From NCBI RefSeq assembly GCF_000499785.1, contig NZ_HG726019.1:62001-126000 (forward strand): a stretch of 64,000 nt of DNA, read 5' to 3'. Positions within the stretch are counted from its first letter, which is position 1. Each line of letters opens with the position of its first letter. Origin of the DNA: Bacteroides neonati. Its GTDB lineage: Bacteria; Bacteroidota; Bacteroidia; Bacteroidales; Bacteroidaceae. Shown here piece after piece: positions 16,708 to 26,602 of this stretch. The notes beneath the pieces are model-generated. The model was not told the origin of the DNA and did no database searches. It was given only the letters and a program-made list of their open reading frames with translations. The translations under genes were made by a program, and so were the position numbers.

Positions 16708-18000
16708 TTATTTGGCAATAATGAGGTAATAGTTCTTCTTGCCTTTCTGAAGTAACAGGTACTTCTCATCGAGCAAACTATCAACGGTGATTAGTTGATC
16801 AAAATCGGTTAGTTTTTCTTTGTTCAACGACACCCCCCCGCTCTGAACCAATTTACGCATTTCGCCTTTCGAAGCAAATACGGCAGCATTGTCTACGAAC
16901 AGATCAACAGCCTTTGCACCGGCAAGCAATACATCGCGCGATACTTCGAACTGTGGCACACCTTCAAAAACCGCCAATAGCGTGTCCTCATCGAGTTTTT
17001 TAAGCGCCTCGGATGTTGCATTACCAAACAAGATATTCGAAGCGTCTACAGCCGCATTATAATCCTCTTCAGAGTGCACCATAATGGTCACTTCCTTAGC
17101 AAGACGTTTCTGCAATACGCGCAAGTGAGGCGCTTGTTGGTGCTCGGCAATCAAGCCGTCAATTTCCTCTTTTGACAAAGAGGTGAATATCTTAATATAG
17201 CGTTCGGCATCGGCATCACTCACATTGAGCCAAAACTGATAGAATTTGTAAGGAGATGTATAGCGAGGATCGAGCCAGATGTTGCCCGATTCTGTTTTAC
17301 CAAACTTGCCTCCGTCGGCTTTCGTAATAAGCGGGCTGGTAAGTGCATATACCTCATTGCCGTTTGTGCGGCGGATTAGCTCGGTACCGGTTGTAATGTT
17401 TCCCCACTGATCCGATCCGCCCATTTGCAGTTTACAGCCTTTTACATCGTTCAGATGCAAATAATCATAGGCTTGCAACAGCTGATACGTAAACTCAGTG
17501 AACGATAATCCGTCGCGAGCTTCACCATTGAGACGCTTCTTTACAGAGTCTTTCGACATCATGTAGTTTACGGTAATATGCTTTCCTACTTCGCGTGCAA
17601 AGTCAAGGAAAGTGAAATTTTTCATCCAGTCGTAGTTGTTTACCAACTCGGCACGATTGGGAGCATCTGAGTCAAAGTCCAGAAACTTGGCCAGTTGTCT
17701 CTTCATACCGTCCATGTTACGCTGCAAGGTCTCTTCATTTAACAGGTTGCGTTCAGCCGATTTGCCCGACGGGTCACCTATCATACCGGTAGCACCACCA
17801 ATAAGCGCCAACGGTTTGTGTCCACAGCGCTGGAAATGACGGAGAATCATCACACTGCACAAGTGTCCGATATGTAATGAATCGGCCGTAGGATCGAAAC
17901 CAATATAAGCGGTTACTTGTTCTTTAGCTAATAATTCTTCCGTGCCGGGCATCATATCGTGCACCATTCCACGCCATCTTAGTTCTTCTACAAAATTCAT
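16708..18000 (-). CDS. tyrS: Tyrosyl-tRNA synthetase
   Basis: 430 residues, the TyrS class I length. The HIGH motif appears as [11 protein letters not shown], the KMSKS-like loop as [10 protein letters not shown], and the tyrosine pocket as YDYLHL and [10 protein letters not shown]. The last 65 residues form an S4 RNA-binding domain ([13 protein letters not shown]). It charges tRNA-Tyr in the cytosol. The gene has a good promoter 28-66 bases upstream and is separate from the TatD-like gene. Confidence 0.95.
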   Translation of the reverse strand: MNFVEELRWRGMVHDMMPGTEELLAKEQVTAYIGFDPTADSLHIGHLCSVMILRHFQRCGHKPLALIGGATGMIGDPSGKSAERNLLNEETLQRNMDGMKRQLAKFLDFDSDAPNRAELVNNYDWMKNFTFLDFAREVGKHITVNYMMSKDSVKKRLNGEARDGLSFTEFTYQLLQAYDYLHLNDVKGCKLQMGGSDQWGNITTGTELIRRTNGNEVYALTSPLITKADGGKFGKTESGNIWLDPRYTSPYKFYQFWLNVSDADAERYIKIFTSLSKEEIDGLIAEHQQAPHLRVLQKRLAKEVTIMVHSEEDYNAAVDASNILFGNATSEALKKLDEDTLLAVFEGVPQFEVSRDVLLAGAKAVDLFVDNAAVFASKGEMRKLVQSGGVSLNKEKLTDFDQLITVDSLLDEKYLLLQKGKKNYYLIIAK

Positions 18001-18035
18001 CGAATGATAGTTATTTAATTTTTTAGTTATGGAGA

Positions 18036-18066
18036 CAAAAGTACGACTCTTTATCCGAAGTTACAA
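18036..18066 (-). promoter_or_regulatory. Promoter of tyrS
   Basis: Minus strand TTG (18064-18066), spacer of 20, TACTTTTG (18036-18043), about 36 bases before the tyrS ATG. The TTG lies inside the end of the upstream gene. Confidence 0.65.
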
Positions 18067-18717
18067 CTCTTGACGATTAAAAAACACATCCTGAATATTT
18101 TGCTGTACCCGAGCCATCAATGCGTCCAGACTCATCTGACGCGAAAGAGCCACACGACGGTAAATTTCCTCAATACCCAATGTACTATCATCGGTTTCGA
18201 CCAATAAACGGTTCATGGGGGTTTGACAAAGGGCTTCTTCATTATAATGCGCTCCAAAGGAGAGATAAGCGCCCAAACCCACCCACTGAGCTGCCAACGA
18301 AGCATTGCCGCGAAACCCATGAAGCACCCACGACTGATTAGAAGCACCGCTACGCAGCATGCGCTGCACAATATCCGTACCTCGCACATTATGAATCAAC
18401 AACGGTTTTTGCAGACGATGAGCCATGCGTACTTGTGTAGAAAAGAGTGTTTCCTGAAGCGTTAAGTAATCGCGATGAACTAATTTATCGATGCCACACT
18501 CGCCAATAGCAAGCACTTGAGGATGTGCGGCCAGCTCTTCGAAGAGTGCCCAATCGGGCGAAGTATCTTTGAACAGGCATACATCCCACGGGTGTATACC
18601 AACTGAGTAATAGCAACCCGGTTCGAAACAGAATGGCTCGGGAAAACGAATGTTTACAATGCTCTCCAGAGGTAGGGCAGAGGATTGATGTGTATGAATA
18701 TCAAGTGGATATTTCAT
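18061..18717 (-). CDS. TatD family metal-dependent hydrolase
   Basis: 218 residues from ATG 18717. The amidohydrolase TIM-barrel metal ligands can be followed: DIHTHQ at the start, then SVGIHPWD, GECGID, PLLIHNVRG, and VETDD near the end, with GFRG in place of the usual HxFSG. TatD enzymes are deoxyribonucleases/exonucleases; this shorter, diverged form is common next to yidD in Bacteroidales. The longer frame (to 18759) would overlap yidD; the chosen start leaves 13 bases between the two genes. Same strand as hemD-rnpA-yidD, probably one transcript. Confidence 0.8.
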   Translation of the reverse strand: MKYPLDIHTHQSSALPLESIVNIRFPEPFCFEPGCYYSVGIHPWDVCLFKDTSPDWALFEELAAHPQVLAIGECGIDKLVHRDYLTLQETLFSTQVRMAHRLQKPLLIHNVRGTDIVQRMLRSGASNQSWVLHGFRGNASLAAQWVGLGAYLSFGAHYNEEALCQTPMNRLLVETDDSTLGIEEIYRRVALSRQMSLDALMARVQQNIQDVFFNRQEL

Positions 18718-18730
18718 CGGCGACAACAGA

Positions 18731-18952
18731 TTAAGGAACCGGATCATAACCGGAGCCACCCCAAGGATGACAACGAAGTATGCGCCTAACGGTTAGGTAT
18801 AGGCCATAGAAAGGACCATGTTTCTTTATCGCCTCAATCGCATACTGCGAACAAGTAGGGGTAAACCGGCAAGAAGGGGGCAACATGGGCGAAATAGCTG
18901 CCCGATAGAAGTATATAGGCAACAATAAAAGATAGGAGAGGAGGCGTTTCAT
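18731..18952 (-). CDS. yidD: Membrane protein insertion efficiency factor
   Basis: 73 residues. Typical YidD: an N-terminal amphipathic helix ([17 protein letters not shown]), then the conserved block [15 protein letters not shown], and [23 protein letters not shown] at the end. It assists YidC-dependent insertion of inner membrane proteins. The start overlaps the rnpA stop by four bases, the classic rnpA-yidD arrangement, although dnaA and rpmH are not beside it here. Confidence 0.93.
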   Translation of the reverse strand: MKRLLSYLLLLPIYFYRAAISPMLPPSCRFTPTCSQYAIEAIKKHGPFYGLYLTVRRILRCHPWGGSGYDPVP

Positions 18953-19329
18953 ACTGTTTTCTCGATCATACGTGCCAATAGCACTTTCATCTTTTCTTCC
19001 AGCATAGCAGACGGTATTAATTCGTCCGACAAATAGATAAACGCAATGGCCAAAGGTTGACCCTGCGCTTCGAGTACCCGAAGCAATTCGTGCTTATTTT
19101 TGCGATAAGCTTCGCGAATCTGACGCTTCACCCGATTGCGCTTAACAGCACGTTTAAAACGTTTCTTCGAAACACTAATCAGTATCGATGAATACACCTC
19201 TTGCTCCGGCATGGACATATATACCACACGAAGCGGAAAGACCGAGAAGGATTTCGAGACACCGCCCGTGAACATCTGGTCAATAACAGTTTTACTATGA
19301 AGCCGTTCGGCTTTGCTCAGTGTGTTCAC
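18949..19329 (-). CDS. rnpA: Ribonuclease P protein component
   Basis: 126 residues. The family signature RNR stretch is [18 protein letters not shown] (residues about 67-84), preceded by the hydrophobic substrate-binding beta strand [11 protein letters not shown]. RnpA binds the RNase P RNA and helps cut tRNA 5' leaders. It lies upstream of yidD with a four-base overlap, and 106 bases downstream of hemD with a stem-loop in the gap. Confidence 0.92.
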   Translation of the reverse strand: MNTLSKAERLHSKTVIDQMFTGGVSKSFSVFPLRVVYMSMPEQEVYSSILISVSKKRFKRAVKRNRVKRQIREAYRKNKHELLRVLEAQGQPLAIAFIYLSDELIPSAMLEEKMKVLLARMIEKTV

Positions 19330-19359
19330 GTTTATATAATAGTTAATAATTAAAATGAA

Positions 19360-19428
19360 AATGGTTATTGGTAAAAGGCCGACAGTAGTGTTATATCACA
19401 CGAAAGCAACCATTTACCATTAACCATT
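19360..19428 (-). terminator. Stem-loop between hemD and rnpA
   Basis: A 16-base inverted repeat with one mismatch (19360-19375 and 19413-19428) closes a 37-base loop. No T-run follows closely. It may reduce read-through from hemD or shape the rnpA leader. Confidence 0.4.
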
Positions 19429-19435
19429 GAGTCAT

Positions 19436-20188
19436 TTACTTGCCCTTGTTCGTCTCTTTGATAAACAGATCCAAAGCAGCAGTCATCGACGGTGCTTGCA
19501 CGGTAGGTGCTTCAAGGTCGAGACGAAGTCCGGCATCACGCACTGCCTGAGCAGTAGTTAAACCAAACGTACCAATCTTGATATCTTTCTGATCAAAGTT
19601 AGGGAAGTTCTTCTGCAACGATGTTACACCGGCAGGGCTAAAGAACACAAGCATATCATAATCAAATGCTTCATCAGTCGCAAAGTCATTGCTTACGGTG
19701 CGATACATTACAACCTCAGTATGCTGTATATTATTCTTATCGAGCAACTTCTGAAGGTCGTCGTTATGCACATCAGACATAGGCACCAAGTATTTCTCGG
19801 TTTTATGCTTTACGATCGACGGAATTAAATCCTCAATCTTTCCAGTAGCGCCAAAAAATATTTTACGCTTGCGATACTGCACATACTTCTGTATATAAAG
19901 CGCAACGGCTTCGGTAACACAGAAGTATTTCATTGTCTCGGGAATAGACACACGCAACTCTGTACAAAGTCCAAAGAAGTGGTCAATCGCGTGACGCGAA
20001 GTGAATATGACAGCAGTGTAGTCCAAAATCGAAACCTTTTGCTGCCTAAATTCTTTAGCAGAAAGGCTTTCGACCTTAATAAACGGGCGGAAATCAATCT
20101 TTACACCATACTTTTCAGCAATGTCATAGTAAGGAGATTTCTCTGAAGCAGGTTTGGGCTGCGACACAAGTACTTTCTTAATTTTCAA
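19436..20188 (-). CDS. hemD: Uroporphyrinogen-III synthase
   Basis: 250 residues. HemD is poorly conserved; the assignment rests on the two-domain pattern with ILDYTAVIFTSRHAIDHFF, KYFCVTEAVALYIQ, the hinge segment YLVPMSDVHNDDLQKLL, VVMYRTVSND and DMLVFFSPAGVTSLQKNFP. It closes hydroxymethylbilane to uroporphyrinogen III in tetrapyrrole synthesis. It is preceded by the DUF4271 gene with a four-base gap, so cotranscription is likely. Many Bacteroides cannot make complete haem de novo, so retention may serve salvage or other tetrapyrroles; that is inference. Confidence 0.85.
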   Translation of the reverse strand: MKIKKVLVSQPKPASEKSPYYDIAEKYGVKIDFRPFIKVESLSAKEFRQQKVSILDYTAVIFTSRHAIDHFFGLCTELRVSIPETMKYFCVTEAVALYIQKYVQYRKRKIFFGATGKIEDLIPSIVKHKTEKYLVPMSDVHNDDLQKLLDKNNIQHTEVVMYRTVSNDFATDEAFDYDMLVFFSPAGVTSLQKNFPNFDQKDIKIGTFGLTTAQAVRDAGLRLDLEAPTVQAPSMTAALDLFIKETNKGK

Positions 20189-20192
20189 CGTC

Positions 20193-21026
20193 CTAAAATT
20201 TTATTACCAAATAATTGTTTAGCTCCATCACACCTTTATAAACCAATAGACAAGGAATGATTTCAAGGGCACAAAAGTACAAAATTAAAAGGAAAAGCTC
20301 ATTAATATTGGAGAAAAAAAGCCTTATCCACTTGTAAAACATCAATATTTTAGTAAAAACGACTAAACACCCCCCAATAATAATCCATACTTCTACGCTC
20401 AAATTGAAATAAATTAGGAACAAAACAAACGGGAAAAGTACGAATCCTGCATAGTAAATAATCGTCAGATAAGACTCAAGCCATACTGCAGAACTGTTCT
20501 TGTCAAAAAATGTCCAACCTAAAAAAGAATAAGCTATCCACTTGAATACGAAGTAGATCAAACAGACAGAGATGTAACTAAGAAGTAGTATATAAGGGGG
20601 AACTTGTTTCATGAGCAACGGGTGCGCATCATTAAAGTAGTTAAAAATACAAATACCCGATAAAACACATGTTTGCACCGCCAACAGTAGCAAGAAGCGA
20701 AGGTCGCTCGCAGTAGAGGTGCTGAAAATACTGGCACGATCGCGCTGAAGTTGAAAATCTTTCACAAGTTGCGAAAGAAAACGTTTATTACGCGACAAAG
20801 CGAATGAGGTAAGTAGAAAACAGAGTAGTAAAAGAGCTGCCAACCCATTGTCCGTACGAGGAGAATAGGGGAGGGGCTGCCCCTCTTGTCCCGATGCAAA
20901 CTCGCGTTGCGAATAGTAGCGAGTAAGACGCAGGCTATCCTTGGGCACGAATTGATCTTCGTAGAATAGCGGCAACTCATTCACCAACAAAACATCAACA
21001 CCTAATGAATCGGTAACGGCATTCAT
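20193..21026 (-). CDS. DUF4271 family membrane protein
   Basis: 277 residues from ATG 21026, which overlaps the LOG gene stop by four bases (ATGA). The N-terminal about 70 residues are soluble, then seven or so transmembrane segments follow, starting at GLAALLLLCFLLTSFAL. The pattern and the position directly before hemD match DUF4271 of Bacteroidetes. Function unknown. The steady link with hemD suggests a role near tetrapyrrole or envelope metabolism, but there is no direct evidence. Confidence 0.8.
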   Translation of the reverse strand: MNAVTDSLGVDVLLVNELPLFYEDQFVPKDSLRLTRYYSQREFASGQEGQPLPYSPRTDNGLAALLLLCFLLTSFALSRNKRFLSQLVKDFQLQRDRASIFSTSTASDLRFLLLLAVQTCVLSGICIFNYFNDAHPLLMKQVPPYILLLSYISVCLIYFVFKWIAYSFLGWTFFDKNSSAVWLESYLTIIYYAGFVLFPFVLFLIYFNLSVEVWIIIGGCLVVFTKILMFYKWIRLFFSNINELFLLILYFCALEIIPCLLVYKGVMELNNYLVIKF

Positions 21027-21610
21027 ATAGCAGCAAATTTCCGAATGGAAGCGTCCCACACGGGGACGCTATAAATTAGATCAACAGCCTCTTCGGGCGT
21101 ATGAGCCACATGCCATATATCGCCATGTTGGCGTCGCATGAAGTTTTCGTCGATGGCGCGTTCAAGCATAAGCAACAACGGGTCAAAGAAGCCATTTGTA
21201 TTAAGAATCACAATGGGATTAAGATACAACCCTAGCTGTTTCCAGGTAATAATTTCGAGCAACTCTTCAAGAGTGCCGCAGCCACCGGGCAAAGCAATGA
21301 CCGCATCACTGAGGTCGGCCATAAGTTGCTTGCGTTCGTGCATACTGTCAACCTCTACCAAGCGAGTCAGCCCGGTGTGATGCCATCCTTGCTCAACCAT
21401 AAAGCGAGGAATGACACCGGTTACTTCGCCACCTGCCTCGATCGTAGCATCAGCTACCGACCGCATCAACCCGATGCTTCCTGCACCATTAATCAAACGA
21501 ATCTGTTTCGAGGCTAATAACCTGCCAAGTAAGGAGGCAGCCTCGAAATAGCATTCATCAATCTTAGTACTCGATGCGCTGTAAACGCATACCGATTGTA
21601 TCTTATTCAT
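21023..21610 (-). CDS. LOG family protein (Rossmann-fold nucleotide hydrolase)
   Basis: 195 residues. Shows the LOG signature PGGCGTLEELLE together with an N-terminal Rossmann strand (VCVYSAS) and INGAGSIGLMRSVADA. Members with this motif act as cytokinin riboside 5'-monophosphate phosphoribohydrolases or, in bacteria, as nucleotide 5'-monophosphate nucleosidases. It lies 19 bases after metK on the same strand and is translationally coupled to DUF4271. Confidence 0.88.
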   Translation of the reverse strand: MNKIQSVCVYSASSTKIDECYFEAASLLGRLLASKQIRLINGAGSIGLMRSVADATIEAGGEVTGVIPRFMVEQGWHHTGLTRLVEVDSMHERKQLMADLSDAVIALPGGCGTLEELLEIITWKQLGLYLNPIVILNTNGFFDPLLLMLERAIDENFMRRQHGDIWHVAHTPEEAVDLIYSVPVWDASIRKFAAI

Positions 21611-21629
21611 CTTTACTAACTAAGAGTGT

Positions 21630-22922
21630 TTACAAACCGAAAGCGGCTTTAACACGATCTACATAATCAAGTTTCTCCCAAGTAAACAGCTCTACTTCAA
21701 TCGTTTTTGCATCTTGGTAACGAGAGGTGAAAGTCTTTGTAACCGTTTGAGACTCACGCCCCATATGCCCATAAGCAGCGGTTTCACTATAAATAGGGTT
21801 ACGCAACTTCAAACGCTCTTCAATAGCTTTAGGGCGCATATCGAATAACTCATCAATCTTACGTGCAATCTCACCATCGCTCATTTTCACGTTACTACGA
21901 CCGTACGTATCTACGTAGATATTGATCGGTCGGGCTACGCCGATAGCATAAGAAACCTGTACCAATATCTCATCGGCAACACCTGCGGCTACCAGGTTCT
22001 TGGCTATATGACGGGCAGCATACGCAGCACTACGGTCTACCTTACTGGGGTCTTTGCCCGAGAAAGCACCACCACCGTGCGCACCTTTACCACCGTAAGT
22101 ATCAACGATAATCTTACGTCCGGTTAAGCCGGTATCGCCATGAGGGCCACCAATCACAAACTTACCGGTAGGATTTACATGATAAGTGATATGATCGTTG
22201 AAAAGAGCCAATACGGCTTCGTGATTGATTTCTGCAATGACACGAGGCATCAATATTTCAATAACATCGCGGCGGATAACAGCCAACATCTCTTCATCGG
22301 CTTTCAGTTGAGCTTCGATAGAGTCATCGGCAGGTGCAACAAAATCGTCGTGTTGTGTTGAAACAACAATGGTATCAATACGTACCGGAAGTCCGTTATC
22401 ATCATATTCAATAGTTACCTGGCTCTTCGCATCGGGACGAAGATAGGTCATTTGTACACCTTCGCGACGTATTTCGGCTAACACCTGCAAAATACGGTGT
22501 GCCAGATCGAGCGAAAGAGGCATGTAGTTTTCAGTTTCATTGGTAGCATAACCAAACATCATACCTTGGTCGCCAGCACCCTGATCCATCGGATCGGCAC
22601 GTTCTACACCGCGGTTAATATCGGCACTCTGTTCGTGAATAGCAGAGAAAACTCCACAAGAGTTACTCTCAAACATATACTCACCTTTCGTATAGCCAAT
22701 TTTTTTGATTACATCGCGTGCAATAAGTTGAAGATCAACATATGCATCAGTTTTCACTTCTCCCGCCAGCACTACTTGTCCGGTAGTAACTAAGGTTTCG
22801 CAAGCTACTTTCGAACTGGGGTCAAATGCCAACAGTTGGTCCAGTACAGCGTCCGATATTTGATCGGCCACTTTGTCGGGGTGTCCTTCAGACACCGATT
22901 CGGATGTGAATAAATATCCCAT
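21630..22922 (-). CDS. metK: S-adenosylmethionine synthetase
   Basis: 430 residues, slightly longer than E. coli MetK. Signature sequences include [17 protein letters not shown] (methionine and ATP binding), [14 protein letters not shown], and the P-loop-like [19 protein letters not shown]. It makes SAM from methionine and ATP. The leader of about 170 bases contains a SAM-II-like riboswitch (23028-23083), so expression is probably feedback controlled. Downstream come the LOG, DUF4271 and hemD genes in the same direction. Confidence 0.97.
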   Translation of the reverse strand: MGYLFTSESVSEGHPDKVADQISDAVLDQLLAFDPSSKVACETLVTTGQVVLAGEVKTDAYVDLQLIARDVIKKIGYTKGEYMFESNSCGVFSAIHEQSADINRGVERADPMDQGAGDQGMMFGYATNETENYMPLSLDLAHRILQVLAEIRREGVQMTYLRPDAKSQVTIEYDDNGLPVRIDTIVVSTQHDDFVAPADDSIEAQLKADEEMLAVIRRDVIEILMPRVIAEINHEAVLALFNDHITYHVNPTGKFVIGGPHGDTGLTGRKIIVDTYGGKGAHGGGAFSGKDPSKVDRSAAYAARHIAKNLVAAGVADEILVQVSYAIGVARPINIYVDTYGRSNVKMSDGEIARKIDELFDMRPKAIEERLKLRNPIYSETAAYGHMGRESQTVTKTFTSRYQDAKTIEVELFTWEKLDYVDRVKAAFGL

Positions 22923-23027
22923 TCTAGTTTAAGAATTAAGAATTAAAAATATAAGTTCATTACGAAACAGAAGTTGAGGGCAGGGGTCAGAGTAGCATAC
23001 CTTAAAAGGTACAGATAGAAAAAACGA

Positions 23028-23083
23028 TGTTGTTTTAGCATTTTTTTCCGTGGTTGCAAGCTACTCAAATCTGTCCACCTTTT
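23028..23083 (-). ncRNA. SAM-II-like riboswitch in the metK leader
   Basis: On the minus strand the leader carries a GATTTGA...CTTGCAA loop of the same length as the SAM-II loop, closed by a short GTGG/CCAC stem, then an A-rich linker and TGCTAAAAC, the hallmark 3' segment of the SAM-II class. TAGC in the loop can pair with GCTA of the 3' segment, as required for the pseudoknot. A GCTACTC at 22990-22996 is perfectly complementary to the loop GAGTAGC (23060-23066) and could be the competing expression platform. The P1 stem is short, so confirmation by a covariance model is needed. Confidence 0.7.
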
Positions 23084-23094
23084 ATTTCAGGGGA

Positions 23095-23102
23095 CAAAGG
23101 TA
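23095..23102 (-). promoter_or_regulatory. Bacteroidales -7 box for metK
   Basis: Minus strand TACCTTTG directly before the riboswitch, giving a leader of about 165 bases. No good TTG at the usual distance. Confidence 0.45.
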
Positions 23103-23157
23103 GTGAATCATTTTCATTTAACTGCTACACAGACCACAGATTAACATCCGTTTATGC

Positions 23158-23622
23158 TCAATTACTTAGCATTTCGAGCAACTGCTGCATGGTTTTCCCG
23201 ATGAGAGGATGGTATAAATCGGGAGCAATTTCGGCTAAAGGCTCCATTACAAAGCGGCGTTCAGTCATTAGTGGATGAGGAATAGTCAGACCTTCGACCT
23301 CAACAGTAGTATCGCTATAAAGAAGCAAATCGATGTCAATGACTCGATCGGCATAGGTATGGTTTACCGATTTGGCAGTGCGTCCCAACTCTTGCTCTAT
23401 CGCTTGGGTTACACGCAATACAGAGAGTGGCGGGAGGCTTGTTTCTACACATAGGGCCGCATTCAGAAAGCTGTTTTCTGAAGAGAATCCCCACGGAGCT
23501 GTTTCATAAAAAGCGGATAGGGAGACAATCTCTCCTATCCGCTCGCTTATTTGTTGCACTGCGTCGTGCAAATGTTGTTTCTTATTGCCTAAATTGGTGC
23601 CCAGACCGAGATACACATTCAT
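23158..23622 (-). CDS. folK: 6-hydroxymethyl-7,8-dihydropterin pyrophosphokinase
   Basis: 154 residues. HPPK motifs: YLGLGTNLGNK at the start, FYETAPWGF, FLNAALCVET, and ADRVIDIDLLLY with the catalytic Asp pair, followed by IPHPLMTERRFVMEPL. It transfers pyrophosphate from ATP to the pterin in folate synthesis. Last gene of a run beginning at 28671; spaced 12 bases from the zinc-ribbon gene. Confidence 0.95.
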   Translation of the reverse strand: MNVYLGLGTNLGNKKQHLHDAVQQISERIGEIVSLSAFYETAPWGFSSENSFLNAALCVETSLPPLSVLRVTQAIEQELGRTAKSVNHTYADRVIDIDLLLYSDTTVEVEGLTIPHPLMTERRFVMEPLAEIAPDLYHPLIGKTMQQLLEMLSN

Positions 23623-23634
23623 AGATAATCCGTG

Positions 23635-23943
23635 TTATTTCGTTACGAAGAATTCTACTTTGCCACATTTTGGGCACACATACAAATCAAAACACTCTCT
23701 GTTTTGGAATAGCTCAAAAAGATTTCCTAAAACCCCTACACGACTTCCTTCCAGGAATTTGTATTCACCCGTATAGTGCATCGAGATGTCACATCGGAGA
23801 CATTTCAGTCTTTGCTGATCAATGGGTTCATTATCAAACTCCGAAGACTTAATGACTGCTTCATCCGGAAAACTGTAGTTACACTTCCAGCACAAATCAA
23901 AATTATCTTCGACCTCTTCGTGGCAATTTGGGCAAACCTTCAT
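23635..23943 (-). CDS. Small double zinc-ribbon protein
   Basis: 102 residues with three Cys pairs: CPNCHEE and CWKCNY near the N-terminus, CLRCDI near residue 48, and CPKCGK near the C-terminus. These probably form two zinc ribbons. The middle part is acidic. Function unknown; such proteins often bind nucleic acids or other proteins. It sits between queA (14 bases upstream) and folK (12 bases downstream), so it is part of the operon. Confidence 0.8.
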   Translation of the reverse strand: MKVCPNCHEEVEDNFDLCWKCNYSFPDEAVIKSSEFDNEPIDQQRLKCLRCDISMHYTGEYKFLEGSRVGVLGNLFELFQNRECFDLYVCPKCGKVEFFVTK

Positions 23944-23957
23944 AGCTATTGCGTGTA

Positions 23958-25016
23958 TTACTTATCAAGAATCAACATCGCATCGCCGTATGTTCCAAAG
24001 CGATATCCCTCCTTGAGGGCTACCTGATAAGCCTCCATCACCTGATCATAACCACCAAAAGCTGCCACAATCATCAGCAAGGTAGAAAGAGGCAAGTGGA
24101 AGTTAGATATCATTGAGTTGGCTACCGTAAACTCATAAGGAGGGAAGATGAACTTATTGGTCCAACCTTCAAATTCCTTCAAGTGTCCATCGGTACTTAC
24201 TGCACTCTCAATGGCACGCATCACTGTTGTGCCTACTGCACAAACGTTACGTCCACTATCCTTTGCTGTATTTACCGCTTTCACGGCCTGTGCATCGACT
24301 ATCATCTGTTCGGAATCGGTCTTATGCTTCGTGAGGTCTTCTACATCGATATCACGGAAATTACCCAATCCGGCGTGAAGAGTCACATAAGCAAAGTCAA
24401 TCCCCTTAATCTCCAGACGCTTCAATAGCTCACGGCTGAAGTGAAGACTGGCAGTAGGAGCTGTTACAGCACCCTCTTTGCTGGCAAAGATGGATTGAAA
24501 ACGCTCGGCATCATCCGGCTCGACCGGACGATTAATAATAGTATGTGGAAGGGGCGTTTCGCCTAAAGCATAGAGTGCTTTTTTAAATTCATCATGAGGC
24601 CCATCGTAAAGGAAACGCAGCGTACGTCCACGCGAAGTTGTGTTATCAATTACTTCGGCCACCATTGAGTCGTCATCACCAAAGTAGAGCTTATTGCCGA
24701 TACGGATTTTACGTGCGGGGTCTACCAACACATCCCAAAGCCTAAGTTCTTCGTTCAATTCGCGCAACAAGAACACCTCAATACGAGCACCCGTCTTCTC
24801 CTTATTACCGTATAAACGGGCAGGAAAAACCTTTGTGTCATTAAAAACAAACACATCTTTATCATCAAAATAATCCAAGACGTCCTTGAACATACGATGT
24901 TCAATTTCGCCCGTCCGGCGGTGAAGCACTAATAGGCGCGATTCATCACGGTACTTCGTAGGATGCAAGGCAATCTTGTCCTCGGGTAGTTTAAATTTAA
25001 ATTGTGACAGTTTCAT
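23958..25016 (-). CDS. queA: S-adenosylmethionine:tRNA ribosyltransferase-isomerase
   Basis: 352 residues, the usual QueA length. Family patterns include [50 protein letters not shown] and a [12 protein letters not shown] ending. It moves the ribosyl part of SAM onto preQ1 in tRNA to give epoxyqueuosine, the substrate of QueG (8199-9194). Spaced 12 bases from truB. Having both QueA and QueG shows that queuosine is finished in this organism, though early steps are not in the window. Confidence 0.95.
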   Translation of the reverse strand: MKLSQFKFKLPEDKIALHPTKYRDESRLLVLHRRTGEIEHRMFKDVLDYFDDKDVFVFNDTKVFPARLYGNKEKTGARIEVFLLRELNEELRLWDVLVDPARKIRIGNKLYFGDDDSMVAEVIDNTTSRGRTLRFLYDGPHDEFKKALYALGETPLPHTIINRPVEPDDAERFQSIFASKEGAVTAPTASLHFSRELLKRLEIKGIDFAYVTLHAGLGNFRDIDVEDLTKHKTDSEQMIVDAQAVKAVNTAKDSGRNVCAVGTTVMRAIESAVSTDGHLKEFEGWTNKFIFPPYEFTVANSMISNFHLPLSTLLMIVAAFGGYDQVMEAYQVALKEGYRFGTYGDAMLILDK

Positions 25017-25028
25017 ATCTCTATCTTA

Positions 25029-25745
25029 TTACGTTGTTTTTTCTTCTTTTGTTATCTCTATTGACTGTCCATCGAGCCATTGAGCAAACTGTTCGGGATC
25101 GAGGCAATCTGCCAACCGAACATCTCCCACACGGGTCCGAATAAGCCCTGTCAGGTGTGCACCACTTTCGAGTGCTTCACCAATATCGCGTGCCAAAGCA
25201 CGAATATACGTTCCTTTACTACATACTACCCGGATTTTAATCTCGGGCAAGTTGCATTCGAGCAACTCTATCTCATCTATAACGAGCAACTTAGGTTTTA
25301 GTTCGACCTCTTTTCCTTTACGAGCCAAGTCGTAGGCACGTGCACCATCCACCTTACAAGCCGAGAAAGCCGGTGGAACTTGCTGTATTTCGCCAATAAA
25401 ACGTTTCAATGTCTCCTCCACCAATTCGCGCGTAATGTGAGCGGTAGGGTAGGTGGCGTCGATCTCTTTCTCCAAATCGTATGAAGGAGTGGTAGCACCC
25501 AATGCAATGGTAGCAATATACTCCTTGGTCTGATACTGAAATTCTTCAATACGCTTGGTAGCACGACCGGTACAAATAATCATCACTCCGGTTGCCAATG
25601 GATCGAGTGTGCCTGCATGACCCACTTTTATTTTTTTCTCATTGATTTTACGACTGACAATGTACCGTACTTTGGCAACCAGATTAAACGATGTCCACGT
25701 CAGTGGTTTATTGAAATATAAAACTTCTCCTTCTTTAAAATTCAT
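25029..25745 (-). CDS. truB: tRNA pseudouridine-55 synthase
   Basis: 238 residues from ATG 25745. Catalytic motif GHAGTLDPLATGV with the nucleophilic Asp, then Y-containing KEYIATIALG, PPAFSACKVDGARAYDLAR and CSKGTYIRALARDIG. It isomerises U55 in the T-loop of tRNAs. The frame extends to 25817 inside uppP, but ATG 25745 overlaps the uppP stop by one base (TAATG) and yields the normal N-terminus ([19 protein letters not shown]). Translationally coupled to uppP. Confidence 0.95.
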   Translation of the reverse strand: MNFKEGEVLYFNKPLTWTSFNLVAKVRYIVSRKINEKKIKVGHAGTLDPLATGVMIICTGRATKRIEEFQYQTKEYIATIALGATTPSYDLEKEIDATYPTAHITRELVEETLKRFIGEIQQVPPAFSACKVDGARAYDLARKGKEVELKPKLLVIDEIELLECNLPEIKIRVVCSKGTYIRALARDIGEALESGAHLTGLIRTRVGDVRLADCLDPEQFAQWLDGQSIEITKEEKTT

Positions 25746-26599
25746 TAGACAATTTCTAAATTGTAACCTAGCATCAACATCACTAAAATAACTCCTCCCA
25801 CAATAATACGATACCAACCGAATGCCTTAAAGCCATATTTCGTAACAAAGCTGATAAAGAACTTAATGGCCAATAGCGCTACAATAAATGCAACCACATT
25901 ACCAATAATTAAAGCAGGCAAATTGTTCACCAGAATCTCTGTTCCTCCATCCAAAAAGAGCTTTAAAACTTTGTATCCGGTAGCGGCAAACATCGTCGGT
26001 ACAGCCAGAAAGAATGAAAATTCGGCTGCTTTCTTACGCGTTAGCTTTTGCGACATACCACCTACAATAGTAGCCATCGAACGCGACACACCCGGTATCA
26101 TGGCGATGCATTGAAACAAGCCGATGCGAAATGCTCGTTTCTCCGTCAGCACCGTGTCCTCTTTTCCTTTCGAGAAAATTCGATCACAAAATAACATAAA
26201 TATTCCACCAAGAACCAACATCACTGCCACAACAGTAACACTTTCAAGCAATTGGTCTATCTTATCGCTCAACAAAAAGCCAAGTACGGCAGCCGGAATA
26301 AAGGCAACCAGCAGCTTCCAGTAGAAGTCGAATTTATGAAGAAAACGCTTTAATCCCGATGCTCCAATAGGAGCCGGACTGTGATTTAATCTAAAAAACC
26401 GATTCCAATAAAGACATACTACCGATAAGATCGCTCCAAACTGGATGATAACTGTGAATGCCTTTACGAACTCTGTACTTTGTACGCCCAACATGCTTTG
26501 GGCAATAATCATATGGCCGGTAGAAGAAACAGGCAAAAATTCCGTCAATCCCTCTACAATGGCAAGAATAATAGTTTGTAGTGTCGTCAAATCTCCCAT
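25745..26599 (-). CDS. uppP: Undecaprenyl-diphosphatase
   Basis: 284 residues, polytopic inner-membrane protein. BacA/UppP motifs: [15 protein letters not shown] in the first part and [10 protein letters not shown] in the second, the two sequence repeats of the family. It dephosphorylates undecaprenyl pyrophosphate so the lipid carrier can be reused for peptidoglycan and surface glycans, and it gives some bacitracin resistance. Three bases separate it from the DUF3098 gene. Confidence 0.95.
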   Translation of the reverse strand: MGDLTTLQTIILAIVEGLTEFLPVSSTGHMIIAQSMLGVQSTEFVKAFTVIIQFGAILSVVCLYWNRFFRLNHSPAPIGASGLKRFLHKFDFYWKLLVAFIPAAVLGFLLSDKIDQLLESVTVVAVMLVLGGIFMLFCDRIFSKGKEDTVLTEKRAFRIGLFQCIAMIPGVSRSMATIVGGMSQKLTRKKAAEFSFFLAVPTMFAATGYKVLKLFLDGGTEILVNNLPALIIGNVVAFIVALLAIKFFISFVTKYGFKAFGWYRIIVGGVILVMLMLGYNLEIV

Positions 26600-26602
26600 A
26601 GA

